NCBI RefSeq assembly: GCF_036242395.1
Contig: NZ_CP108458.1
Span: 5,952,001-6,016,000, forward strand
DNA length: 64,000 bases
Origin: Kitasatospora sp. NBC_01266
GTDB taxonomy: Bacteria; Actinomycetota; Actinomycetes; Streptomycetales; Streptomycetaceae
Reading direction: 5' to 3'
Notes under the pieces: generated by a model
What the model saw: the letters and a program-made list of their open reading frames with translations, nothing else
Databases searched by the model: none
What the model was told of the DNA's origin: nothing
Translations under genes and position numbers: made by a program
Shown here: positions 25,173 to 33,780 of the stretch, one piece after another
How the letters are laid out: each line of letters starts with the position of its first letter
Numbering within the stretch: the first letter of the stretch is position 1

Positions 25173-25560
25173 GGGGTCCTCCTCGCGGCCGGGGGCGGAC
25201 GGCCGAACGGGGTGATCGACGGGCGTGCGACGACGGCTTCCCCGGCCCCCTACCGAACCCGCTGACCTCGCGGCCCCAGCCCACCAGTTGGCTGCTCCCA
25301 CTGTCAACGTGAGCCGGTCCGATGACCGTTCCATCCCACTTTGTCCGGCAGTGAGGCTCATCGGGCGGCGAGGCCCATCCGGCGTGCGCGGACCCGACGA
25401 ACGTGCGCGGAACCCGACGAAATCGATCGCTCCGACGCCTGCGGCGCGCCGTCGCGGGTGCTGGGCGGATCGGCCGGGTAGGAGTGGAGCTGACCGAGCA
25501 TCTGCCGCCGCGCCAGTCCCACCACACCCTCGCCATAGTTCCCGAGCCCTCCAGGAGACC
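25173..25560. other. 388-bp divergent promoter region between the GH84 gene and malQ
   Basis: No credible gene. The long frame that is open upstream of malQ here has atypical composition and no ribosome site. The region contains a tandem 19-bp repeat (25384-25421) and presumably both promoters. Confidence 0.55.
25384..25421. repeat. Tandem 19-bp direct repeat upstream of malQ
   Basis: Two adjacent copies of GTGCGCGGA(A)CCCGACGAA at 25384-25402 and 25403-25421, about two helical turns apart on the same face. Possible regulator binding sites. Confidence 0.5.
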
Positions 25561-27759
25561 GTGTTGGCCGCCTATCTCCACCGCTCCGACGAGCAGCCTG
25601 ACGAGGTGTCAGGCCCCGCCGCCGATGCCACCTCGGACCTGCCCACGCCCGCGCTGGCCGCCCTGGCCCACGCGCACGGCGTGGACAGCAGCTACGACCC
25701 GGGCGACGGTGCGCCGGTCCAGGTCGGCGCGGGCACGCTGATCGCCGTGCTGGCCGCGCTCGGCGTGGACGCGAGCACCCCGCAGGCCGTCGAGCTGGCG
25801 CTGGCCGAGCACCGCGCCGTCGCCGCCGCCCGGCTGCTGCCGCCCTGCCTGGTGGTGCGGGCCGGGCGCCGCACCGCGCTCGACGTGCCCGCCGCCGCCC
25901 GGCTGAGCATCGAACTGGAGGACGGCGGCAGCTGGCAGCTGGCCCCGGCCCGCTCGCACTGGCTGCCCGCCGACCTGCCGCTGGGCCGGCACACCCTGCA
26001 CCTGACCCTGGCCGACCGCTCCGACTCCGCCACCCTGATCGTGGCCCCCGAGACGCTGGCCCCGCTGCGGGGCCGGGGCTGGGGCTTCCTGACCCAGCTC
26101 TACTCGGTGCTCTCCGAGCGCTCCTGGGGCATGGGCGACCTCGGCGACCTGGCCGAACTCGCCCAGTGGTCGGCCGGCGCGCTCGGCGCCGACTTCCTGC
26201 AGCTCAACCCGCTGCACGCGGCGCTGCCCGGGGTGCCCTCCGACCCCTCGCCCTACCGCCCCTCCTCGCGCCGCTTCGCCGACCCGGTCCACCTGCGGGT
26301 CGAGGCGGTCCCCGAGTACGCCTACACCAGCGCCGCGGACCGGGCCCGGCTCGACGAGCTGGCACTGCAGGGCGCCCGGCTGCGCGCCGAGGTGCTGGAG
26401 CACGACGGCCTGATCGACCGGGACGCCGTCCGGGCGGTCAAGCACGAGGCGCTGCGGCTGCTGCACGCCGTCCCGCGCGGGCCCGGCCGGGAGGCCGCCT
26501 ACCAGGCCTTCGTCCGCCGGGAGGGCGACTGCCTGGAGCAGTACGCGACCTGGAACGCGCTGGCCGAGGTGCACGGCGACGACTGGCGGCACTGGCCCAA
26601 GGGGCTGCGCCACCCCGGCACCCCGCAGCTGGCCGCGGCCCAGGCCGAGCTGGCCGAGGCGGTGGAGTTCCACCGCTGGCTGGCCTGGCTGGTGGACGAG
26701 CAGCTCGGCGGCGCGCAGCAGGCCGCCGAGCAGGCGGGCATGGCGGTGGGCCTGATCCACGACCTGGCCGTCGGCTGCCACCCGGACGGCGCGGACGCCT
26801 GGGCGCTGCAGGACTACCTGGCGGCCGGCATCTCGGTCGGCGCCCCGCCGGACGCCTTCAACGCGCACGGCCAGGACTGGGGCCTGCCGCCCTGGCGCCC
26901 CGACGCGCTGGCCGCCGCCGGCTACGCCCCGTACGCCAAGCTGCTGCGGGCCGCCGCCCGGCACGCGGGCGCGATCCGGATCGACCACGTGATGGGCATG
27001 TTCCGGCTCTGGTGGGTGCCGGCGGGCCGCCCGGCCACCGAGGGCGCCTACGTCCGCTACGACGCCGAGGCGATGCTGGGCGTGCTCGCCCTGGAGGCGC
27101 ACCGGGCCGGCACCGCCGTGATCGGTGAGGACCTGGGCACGGTCGAGCCCGGCGTGCGCGAGGAACTGACGGCGCGCGGGGTGCTCGGCACCTCGGTGCT
27201 CTGGTTCGAGCGGGACTGGACCGGCAAGGAGGGCGCCAAGGGCGCGCCGCTGGCCCCCGAGCGCTGGCGGCCCGGCTGCCTGGCCACGCTGACCACCCAC
27301 GACCTGCCCAGCACCGCGGCCCGGCTCACCGGCGAGCACGTCCAGCTGCGCCACCAGCTGGGCCTGCTGGCCCGCCCGCTGGCCGAGGAGCAGCAGGCCG
27401 CCGCCGATGAACTGTCCGACTGGAAGCAGGAGTTGGCCAAGCTGGGGCTGCTCGCCGACGGTGCCGCGCTGGACCAGGCCGCGCTCTACCGGTTCCTGCT
27501 GGCCACCCCGGCCGAGCTGGTCGGCGTCTGGCTGCCCGACACGGTCGGCGACCCGCGCCCGCAGAACCTGCCCGGCACCTGGGACCAGTACCCCAACTGG
27601 CGGCTGCCGATCGCCGACGCCGCCGGCCGCCCGGTCACCCTGGAGCGGCTCGCCCGGGCCCCGGGCGCGGCCGAGCTGGGCACGCTGCTCAGCGCGGGCC
27701 TGCGCAGCGCGGGTCCGGTCCGACCCGGAAGGCCGACCCCGCCGAGCGACGCCCAATAA
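25561..27759 (+). CDS. malQ: 4-alpha-glucanotransferase (GH77)
   Basis: 732-residue amylomaltase that transfers maltooligosyl units between alpha-1,4-glucans in maltodextrin and glycogen metabolism. The actinobacterial N-terminal extension carries a small beta domain. GH77 signatures are LTQLYSVLSERSWGMGDLGD, DFLQLNPLHA, SPYRPSSRRF, the nucleophile Asp in IRIDHVMGMFRLWW (about residue 475), the acid/base Glu in VIGEDLGTV (about 522) and the third carboxylate in TTHDLPS (about 580). GTG 25561 follows CCAGGAGACC, and a TTG three bases on is the alternative. A small membrane-protein gene follows 12 bp later. Confidence 0.95.
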   Translation: MLAAYLHRSDEQPDEVSGPAADATSDLPTPALAALAHAHGVDSSYDPGDGAPVQVGAGTLIAVLAALGVDASTPQAVELALAEHRAVAAARLLPPCLVVRAGRRTALDVPAAARLSIELEDGGSWQLAPARSHWLPADLPLGRHTLHLTLADRSDSATLIVAPETLAPLRGRGWGFLTQLYSVLSERSWGMGDLGDLAELAQWSAGALGADFLQLNPLHAALPGVPSDPSPYRPSSRRFADPVHLRVEAVPEYAYTSAADRARLDELALQGARLRAEVLEHDGLIDRDAVRAVKHEALRLLHAVPRGPGREAAYQAFVRREGDCLEQYATWNALAEVHGDDWRHWPKGLRHPGTPQLAAAQAELAEAVEFHRWLAWLVDEQLGGAQQAAEQAGMAVGLIHDLAVGCHPDGADAWALQDYLAAGISVGAPPDAFNAHGQDWGLPPWRPDALAAAGYAPYAKLLRAAARHAGAIRIDHVMGMFRLWWVPAGRPATEGAYVRYDAEAMLGVLALEAHRAGTAVIGEDLGTVEPGVREELTARGVLGTSVLWFERDWTGKEGAKGAPLAPERWRPGCLATLTTHDLPSTAARLTGEHVQLRHQLGLLARPLAEEQQAAADELSDWKQELAKLGLLADGAALDQAALYRFLLATPAELVGVWLPDTVGDPRPQNLPGTWDQYPNWRLPIADAAGRPVTLERLARAPGAAELGTLLSAGLRSAGPVRPGRPTPPSDAQ

Positions 27760-27771
27760 AGGGCGGGTACG

Positions 27772-28017
27772 TTGAAAAACGTGGACAAGAGGAATGCTTT
27801 GCGCGCCGGTGCGGTCTCCGCGGCGGCCACGCTGATGATGCTGCTGTCGTCGCCCGCTTTCGCCCAGGCCAAGGACGCCACGACGGAGCAGGCCAGTGGC
27901 CTGAGCGTCGGGGAGTCGATCGGCCTGTACGTGGTGACCCCGATCGCGCTCTTCGCGATCATCGCCGGCCTGGTGATGCTGGGTACCTCGAACAGCAGCA
28001 AGGCCAAGAAGAAGTAA
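27772..28017 (+). CDS. Small exported single-span membrane protein
   Basis: 81 residues. The cleavable signal is AGAVSAAATLMMLLSSPAFA, ending at AFA-QA. A short Thr/Ser-rich extracytoplasmic segment follows, then a membrane helix (LYVVTPIALFAIIAGLVMLG) and a basic cytosolic tail (SSKAKKK). I recognise no family. The start could be TTG 27772 (GGGCGGG upstream) or GTG 27781. It lies 12 bp behind malQ on the same strand and is probably co-transcribed, although a metabolic link is not evident. Confidence 0.75.
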   Translation: MKNVDKRNALRAGAVSAAATLMMLLSSPAFAQAKDATTEQASGLSVGESIGLYVVTPIALFAIIAGLVMLGTSNSSKAKKK

Positions 28018-28022
28018 CCGGT

Positions 28023-28080
28023 CCGATCCGGCCGCCCTATCGCCCCACCGCCAGGTGGCGCGGCGGGGCGGCCGGATCGG
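28023..28080. terminator. Bidirectional terminator
   Basis: Outer arms CCGATCCGGCCGCCC (28023-28037) and the complement (28066-28080) enclose a second CCGCC/GGCGG hairpin. The structure lies between converging genes and abuts the stop codon of the VIT1-like gene. Confidence 0.75.
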
Positions 28081-28794
28081 TCAGGCCCCCGCCGCCCCCA
28101 GCAGCACGCCCGCCAGGTAGGTGACGGCCATCGCGAGGCCGCCGCCCAGCACGTTGCGCGCCACCGAGGGCCGCACCGGCGCCTCGCCCAGCCGGGCGCC
28201 CACATAGCCGGTGAGCAGCAGTGCGCAGAGCACCGCCGCCACCGTGACCGGCACCCGCAGCCCGGCCGGCGGCAGCACGATCGCCAGCAGCGGCAGCAGC
28301 GCGCCGACCGTGAAGGCCAGGAAGCTGGCCCAGGCCGCGTGCCAGGGGTTGACGATCTGCTCCGGGTCGATGCCCAGCTCGACCCGGGCGTGCGCGGTCA
28401 GCGCGTCCCGTGCGGTGAGCTGCTCGGCGACCTCCCTGGCCACCTCGGGAGTCAGCCCGCGCTCCTCGAACAGCCCTGTCAGCTCGGCCAGTTCCTCGTC
28501 CGGCTGCTCGGCCAGCTCGCGCTGCTCGACCGCGAGCGCGGCCCGCTCGGAGTCCCGCTGGGCGCTCACCGAGACGTACTCGCCGGAGGCCATCGAGAGC
28601 GAGCCGGCCAGCAGCCCGGCCAGCCCCGCGGTCAGCAGGGTGTCCGCCGACGAGGTCGCGCCGGCCACCCCGACCACCAGGCCCGCGGTCGACACGATCC
28701 CGTCGTTGGCCCCGAGCACCCCGGCCCGCAGCCAGTTCAGCCTGCTGCTCAGGCTCCCGCCCGGGCGGTCACCCGGGTGCTCGCTCTCGTCCAT
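28081..28794 (-). CDS. VIT1/CCC1 family iron/manganese transporter-like membrane protein
   Basis: 237 residues. The family opening WLRAGVLGANDGIVSTAGLV is followed by LLAGSLSMASGEYVSVSAQRD, both hallmarks of the VIT1/CCC1 (DUF125) family. A cytoplasmic helical hairpin comes next (ELAELTGLFEERGLTPEVA), then three membrane helices at the C-terminus. Fungal and plant relatives move Fe2+ or Mn2+ out of the cytosol; the bacterial substrate is assumed. ATG 28794 is chosen because the frame upstream has no conserved sequence. Monocistronic. Confidence 0.88.
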   Translation of the reverse strand: MDESEHPGDRPGGSLSSRLNWLRAGVLGANDGIVSTAGLVVGVAGATSSADTLLTAGLAGLLAGSLSMASGEYVSVSAQRDSERAALAVEQRELAEQPDEELAELTGLFEERGLTPEVAREVAEQLTARDALTAHARVELGIDPEQIVNPWHAAWASFLAFTVGALLPLLAIVLPPAGLRVPVTVAAVLCALLLTGYVGARLGEAPVRPSVARNVLGGGLAMAVTYLAGVLLGAAGA

Positions 28795-28870
28795 TGCCCC
28801 AGTCTTGCCCCAGCCGCCGCCGTGAAACACGCGGCTCGCCGCCACGCACATGGTCCCCCGCCACGCACGC

Positions 28871-28902
28871 GGCCCCCGTCCGGCAGTCGCCGGACGGGGG
28901 CC
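28871..28902 (-). terminator. Terminator of pepN
   Basis: A 14-bp stem GGCCCCCGTCCGGC with loop AGTC, 19 nt beyond the pepN stop. Confidence 0.8.
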
Positions 28903-28921
28903 GAGGATGTGCGACGGATCG

Positions 28922-31504
28922 TCAGCCGCGCGCGGCGGCCGCCCGGTCCACCTCCTGTGCCTTCAGCGCGCGCTCGACCCCGGCCCGCGACTCCACCACC
29001 AGCCGCGCCAGCGCCGGCGCCGGCTCGGCGCTGGCGAGCCAGGCGTCGGTGGCCTCCAGGGTGGCGGGCTCGACCTGGTAGCTCGGGTAGAGGCCCACGA
29101 TCAGCTGCTGGGCGATCTCGTGGCTGCGGGTCTCCCAGACGCCCTTGAGCGCGTCGAAGTACCGGCCCACGTAGGGCTTCAGCAGCTCGCGGTGGTCCGG
29201 CAGGTTGAAGCCGGCGATCACCGCGTCCTGGACGTAGTTGGTCAGCGCGTCGGAGTCGATCACCGAGGCCCAGGCCTGCGCCTTGGCCTCGGCGGTGGGC
29301 CGGGCCGCGCGGCAGGTGGCGGCCTTCTCCTGGCCGGCCGCGGTGTTGTCGCGGACCAGTTCGGCGTCGATCGCGCCGTCGTCGGCGCGGCCGGCGGCGA
29401 CCAGGCTGGTCAGCAGGGCCCAACGCAGGTCGGTGTCGACGGCCAGGCCGTCCAGCTCCACCGAGCCGTCCAGCAGGTTCGCCAGCAGGGCGAACTGCTC
29501 GTCGGTGTGGGCGACCGAGGCCAGCGCGCGGGCCCAGGCGAGCTGGTGGTCGCTGCCGGGGGCGGCGGCCCGCAGCTGCTCCTCGGCGCCGGCGGCCCAG
29601 CGGGCCAGGCCCTGCTCGCGCCAGGCGGGGTCGGCGTAGAGCTGCAGGGCGGTGTTGACCTGGCGGTGCACCGACTGGACCACGCCGATGTCGGACTCCT
29701 TCGGCAGGCCGGCCAGGGCGAGCGCGAGGTAGTCGCGGGTGGCCATCTCGCCGTCGCGGGTCATGTCCCAGGCGGCGGCCCAGACCAGCGCCCGCGGCAG
29801 CGGCTCGGTGAAGTCGCCCAGGTGCGCGGTGACCGCGGCGAGCGAGTCGGCGTCCAACCGCAGCTTGGCGTAGGAGAGGTCGTCGTCGTTGAGCAGCACG
29901 ACGGTCGGGCGCTGACGGCCCACCAGCTCCGGCACGGCGGTGAGTTCGCCGTCCACGTCCAGCTCGATCCGGTCGGTGCGCACCAACTGGCCCTCGACCA
30001 GCGAGTAGCAGCCGATGGCGATCCGGTGCGGGCGCAGCGCGGCGGCGCCCTTGGCACCCTCGGGCAGCGCGGGCGCCTCCTGGCGGACCGCGAAGGAGGT
30101 GATCACCCCGGCCTCGTCCACCGCGAGCTCGGGGCGCAGGACGTTGATCCCGGCGGTCTGCAGCCAGGCCTTGGACCAGGCCTTCAGGTCGCGGCCGCTG
30201 GCCTCCTCCAGCGCGCCGAGCAGGTCGGCCAGGGTGGTGTTGCCCCAGGCGTGCCGCTTGAAGTAGGCCTGCACGCCCTGGAAGAAGGCGTCCTGGCCGA
30301 CGTAGGCCACCAGCTGCTTGAGCACCGAGGCGCCCTTGGCGTAGGTGATGCCGTCGAAGTTGACCTGGACGTCCTCCAGGTCGTTGATCTCGGCCATGAT
30401 CGGGTGGGTGGAGGGCAGCTGGTCCTGCCGGTAGGCCCAGGTCTTCATCTGGTTGGCGAAACTGGTCCAGCCGTTGGGCCACTTGGTGCCGGCCGGCTCG
30501 ACCAGGGCGACCATCTCCGCGTAGGTGGCGAAGGACTCGTTGAGCCAGAGGTCGTTCCACCACTCCATGGTGACCAGGTTGCCGAACCACATGTGGGCCA
30601 GCTCGTGCAGGATCGTGGTGGCCCGCATCTCGTAGGACGCGTCGGTCACCTTGGAGCGGAAGACGTACTGGTCGCGGAAGGTGACGGCGCCCGCGTTCTC
30701 CATCGCGCCGGCGTTGAACTCCGGGACGAAGAGCTGGTCGTACTTCTCGAACGGGTAGGCGAAGTCGAACTTCTCCTGGAAGTACGTGAAGCCCTGCTTG
30801 GTGACGTCGAAGATCTCCTCGGCGTCCAGGAACTCCTTCAGCGAGGGGCGGCAGTAGATGCCCAGCGGCACCCGCTGCGCGCCGTCGGTGAACTCGTCGA
30901 AGACGCCGACGTACGGGCCGGCGATGATCGCGGTGATGTAGCTGGAGATCCGCCCGGTGGGCGCGAAGGTCCAGGTCTGCGTCTCGCCGTCGCCGACCGG
31001 TTCGGGGGTGGGGGAGTTGGAGACGACCACCCAGCCGCGCGGCGCCGTGACGGTGAAGCCGAAGGCCGCCTTCAGGTCGGGCTGCTCGAAGGAGGCGAAC
31101 ACCCGGCGGGCGTCCGGTACCTCGAACTGGCTGTAGAGGTAGGTCTCACCGTCCACCGGGTCGACGAAGCGGTGCAGGCCCTCGCCGCTGTTGGTGAAGG
31201 CGCAGTCGGCGACCACCCGCAGCTCGTTCTCGGCGGCCAGGCCGCTCAGCGCGATCCGGCTGTCGGCGAAGGCGCTCAGGTCCAGTTGCTCGCCGTTGAG
31301 CACGATCTCGTGCACGGTCGGTGCGACCAGATCGATGAACGTGGCGGCGCCGGGCTGCCTGGCGGTGAACCGGACCACGGTGGTGGACCGGAAGGTGCCG
31401 CCGTCGCGGGCCGAGCTCAGGTCGAGCTCGATGTCGTACGCATCCACGTGGAGGAGCTCGGCCCGGGTGCGGGCCTCCTCACGGGTCAAGTTGGTGCCAG
31501 GCAC
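28922..31504 (-). CDS. pepN: Aminopeptidase N (M1 family)
   Basis: 860-residue cytosolic zinc aminopeptidase. The substrate-anchoring GAMEN motif is near residue 265. The zinc site HELAHMWFGNLVTMEWWNDL continues into LWLNESFA near residue 300, giving the HExxH-x18-E ligands. The catalytic Tyr segment and the ERAP1-like C-terminal helical domain are present, so the length is normal. GTG 31504 has AAGGAG about 10 nt upstream. It releases N-terminal residues from peptides in protein turnover. Single gene with its own terminator. Confidence 0.96.
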   Translation of the reverse strand: MPGTNLTREEARTRAELLHVDAYDIELDLSSARDGGTFRSTTVVRFTARQPGAATFIDLVAPTVHEIVLNGEQLDLSAFADSRIALSGLAAENELRVVADCAFTNSGEGLHRFVDPVDGETYLYSQFEVPDARRVFASFEQPDLKAAFGFTVTAPRGWVVVSNSPTPEPVGDGETQTWTFAPTGRISSYITAIIAGPYVGVFDEFTDGAQRVPLGIYCRPSLKEFLDAEEIFDVTKQGFTYFQEKFDFAYPFEKYDQLFVPEFNAGAMENAGAVTFRDQYVFRSKVTDASYEMRATTILHELAHMWFGNLVTMEWWNDLWLNESFATYAEMVALVEPAGTKWPNGWTSFANQMKTWAYRQDQLPSTHPIMAEINDLEDVQVNFDGITYAKGASVLKQLVAYVGQDAFFQGVQAYFKRHAWGNTTLADLLGALEEASGRDLKAWSKAWLQTAGINVLRPELAVDEAGVITSFAVRQEAPALPEGAKGAAALRPHRIAIGCYSLVEGQLVRTDRIELDVDGELTAVPELVGRQRPTVVLLNDDDLSYAKLRLDADSLAAVTAHLGDFTEPLPRALVWAAAWDMTRDGEMATRDYLALALAGLPKESDIGVVQSVHRQVNTALQLYADPAWREQGLARWAAGAEEQLRAAAPGSDHQLAWARALASVAHTDEQFALLANLLDGSVELDGLAVDTDLRWALLTSLVAAGRADDGAIDAELVRDNTAAGQEKAATCRAARPTAEAKAQAWASVIDSDALTNYVQDAVIAGFNLPDHRELLKPYVGRYFDALKGVWETRSHEIAQQLIVGLYPSYQVEPATLEATDAWLASAEPAPALARLVVESRAGVERALKAQEVDRAAAARG

Positions 31505-31587
31505 TCGCAGGACTCCTTCGTCAGGCTTGTTGGCCCGATCCTCCCATGGAGCCCGGCGGTGACCCGAGTGGATTGTGCCGGGGCGCT

Positions 31588-31622
31588 CCGGAGCCCGCCG
31601 CGGTGGTGGCGGCGGGCTCCGG
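31588..31622 (-). terminator. Terminator after the PQQ-propeller gene
   Basis: A 14-bp stem CCGGAGCCCGCCGC with loop GGTGGTG, 24 nt past the stop at 31646. Confidence 0.78.
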
Positions 31623-31645
31623 AACCGAACCGGGGTGTCGCCGGG

Positions 31646-33436
31646 TCAGCCCTTCGCGTACAGCGTGGCGGCGGCGCTGATCGGCAGCGACGGGATGGAC
31701 AGCACCTGGCCGTTGTCGGAGTACAGCACCTGCGAGTCCTGGAACGAGAGGATCGAGTCGTCGGTGCTCTTGGTGCTGAACGACTCGACCGGGGTCAGGC
31801 TGCCGTCGGTCGGGCTGAGGGTGACCACCCGGGCGCCCTTGTCGAAGCCGTCCATGGCGATCGCGGTCAGCGTGTTGGTGGAGGTCTTGTCCACCAGCCG
31901 CAGGCCGTTCTCGGCGCCGCCGTCGACGTTCCACAGGGTCTTGCCGCTGGCCAGGTCGATCGCCTCGATCGAGGTCTTGCCGCTGTTGTCCACCTCGACG
32001 TAGAGGGTGTTGCCGATCACCAGGTCCTTGTTCAGCGGGTCGGAGTACGCGGAGAGCTGCAGCCGGTCCGCGCCGGCGACCTTCAGCGGCACCTTGGCCT
32101 CGGCGTTGCCGGAGGAGTCGATGCCGACCAGGTAGTCGTTGTCGTAGCCGTTGGAGATCTGCAGCACCAGCGGCTTGGCCCAGACGATGTTGGTCAGCCG
32201 CTCGTTCTGGCCGAGGTTGAAGGTCTGGCTGCTCTTGCCCGTGTTGGCGTCCAGCACCGTCAGCTCCTGCTGCTGGGTCTGGTCGGAGCAGAAGTCGCTG
32301 ACCACCACGACGGCTCCGGCGGCGTCGGCGTTGTCCATGCAGAACTGGCCGCGGTCCTTGTAGGACCAGACCTGCGAGCCGTCGGTCAGGTTGAAGCCCG
32401 CCAGCAGCCCGCTGCTGGCGGCGGCCAGCGTGGTGTCGGTGACGGTGACCTGGGTGCCGAAGCTCTTGTTGGTCCCCTGCGAGCCGACCCGGTAGATCAG
32501 CTTGCCGGTGTCGGCGTCGATCGCACCGACCGAGGAGCAGTCGTTGTCGCCGAGGTTGAAGCTGACGCCGCCGATGTTGTTCGAGTTGACGCTCTTGGAC
32601 ATGCTGCAGAAGGACTTGGTGCCGTCCGGCGCCTTCAGCGTCCAGACCGACTTGCCGGTGTTCAGGTCGTAGCCGGTCAGCGCGGTGCCGTCGCCGCGGA
32701 CCAGCAGCTTGTCGGTGACCCAGTCGCCCAGCGTGTGCGGGTCGGAGGAGTCGCTGTCGGTCTTGGGCACGTTCCAGCTGACGGTCAGCTTTCCGGCGTC
32801 GCCGCCACCGCCACCGCCGCCGGTGCTGCCGCCGGTCGTGCCGGGGTGCGTGGGCGAGCTGCCGTTGAACAGCACCACCAGGCCGACCACGATGGCGACG
32901 GCCAGCACGCTGCCGATGACCGCGCCGAAGACCAGCACGGGGTTGCGCTGCTTGGTCGGCTGCGGGTTGACCGGTCCGGGGTAGCCGTAGGCCGGGCCGG
33001 GCTGCTGGCCGAACTGCGGGGCCTGGTAACCGCCCTGCAGGGGGGCGGGCGGCGGGTAACCACCCTGCTGGGCGCCGAAGGCGGGCGGCGGTGGCGTCTG
33101 CGGGTAGCCGTAGGAGGCCTGCGGCTGCGGGTCGTACGGGCCGACCGGCGCGCCGGGCGCCGGCGGAGCACCGTGCGCGGGGAAGGCGTGGGCGGTCGGC
33201 TGGTAGCTCAGGTCCGGCGCACCACCCGGTACACCCGGCGCCCCGAGGCCGGCGGGCGCCCCCGGGGCGGCACCCGCGCCCGGCGGCTGGGCCGGTGCGG
33301 GGATCGCCGCTCCGTCGAGCTGCGTCAGCTGGTCCGCGACCGCCGCCGGGTCGACGCCCGGCCGTGGCGGTACGCCGCCCTGGCCACCTGCCGGATCCTG
33401 CGGCCCGTAGCCCGCACTGGGCTGATCCCCTGCCAT
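31646..33436 (-). CDS. Membrane-anchored PQQ-type beta-propeller protein
   Basis: 596 residues. The N-terminal ~190 residues are a Pro/Gly/Ala/Gln-rich disordered cytosolic region (for example YGYPQTPPPPAFG). One membrane helix follows (VLVFGAVIGSVLAVAIVVGL), then a Gly-rich linker. The extracytoplasmic domain is built of PQQ-like blades (LTGYDLNTGKSVWTLKAPDG, AIDLASGKTLWNVDGG). Conserved cysteines suggest disulfides. Such proteins are common in streptomycetes and of unknown role; no kinase domain is attached here. ATG 33436 has ACGGGGAATC upstream; ATG 33451 is an alternative. Confidence 0.82.
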   Translation of the reverse strand: MAGDQPSAGYGPQDPAGGQGGVPPRPGVDPAAVADQLTQLDGAAIPAPAQPPGAGAAPGAPAGLGAPGVPGGAPDLSYQPTAHAFPAHGAPPAPGAPVGPYDPQPQASYGYPQTPPPPAFGAQQGGYPPPAPLQGGYQAPQFGQQPGPAYGYPGPVNPQPTKQRNPVLVFGAVIGSVLAVAIVVGLVVLFNGSSPTHPGTTGGSTGGGGGGGDAGKLTVSWNVPKTDSDSSDPHTLGDWVTDKLLVRGDGTALTGYDLNTGKSVWTLKAPDGTKSFCSMSKSVNSNNIGGVSFNLGDNDCSSVGAIDADTGKLIYRVGSQGTNKSFGTQVTVTDTTLAAASSGLLAGFNLTDGSQVWSYKDRGQFCMDNADAAGAVVVVSDFCSDQTQQQELTVLDANTGKSSQTFNLGQNERLTNIVWAKPLVLQISNGYDNDYLVGIDSSGNAEAKVPLKVAGADRLQLSAYSDPLNKDLVIGNTLYVEVDNSGKTSIEAIDLASGKTLWNVDGGAENGLRLVDKTSTNTLTAIAMDGFDKGARVVTLSPTDGSLTPVESFSTKSTDDSILSFQDSQVLYSDNGQVLSIPSLPISAAATLYAKG

Positions 33437-33780
33437 GTGATTCCCCGTCATTGTCCGTCCGAGTGCCGCCCGTCCGGCCCGGTGAGACGTGGGTGAGTGG
33501 AGGGGCGGCTGAGAATTAAGGGACATCGTAGAGGTGCACCGATTTCGGGCCGCCCCAGGTCCGGTGCGGGCGCGCCCCGGCGGCCCCGGCGAGCGGTGGG
33601 TGAACAGGGTCCGACGGCTCGGCTGAGCCGCCGTTGAGGTTCGCGGCGGTCCGGTTTGCCGTCGTGACGAGGTCGGGGGTGCTTCGCTCGGCATAGAGTT
33701 CAGAAGTTGAAGGTGAATTTTCCGCAACGGCGCGGTTGGGCGGGGGACCGTCGGGTGCCCGCGTCCGAAGGAGGTCATTC
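33437..33780. other. 344-bp divergent region between the PQQ-propeller and ROK genes
   Basis: No credible gene. A possible -10 box TACGAT (minus strand, 33525-33530) could serve the propeller gene, and TAGAGT (33694-33699) the ROK gene. An AT-rich patch with GTTG...CAAC ends lies at about 33706-33729 and could be a ROK site. Confidence 0.4.

Noticed and set aside
25225..25560. N-terminal extension of MalQ
   Set aside because: Composition is unlike the family, no ribosome site is present, and part of the stretch is a tandem repeat in a promoter region.
28850..33496. A 1548-codon open frame on the + strand
   Set aside because: It is antisense to pepN and the PQQ-propeller gene, both with clear motifs. 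It has Gln/Val/Gly/Arg-biased shadow composition and no recognisable domain.
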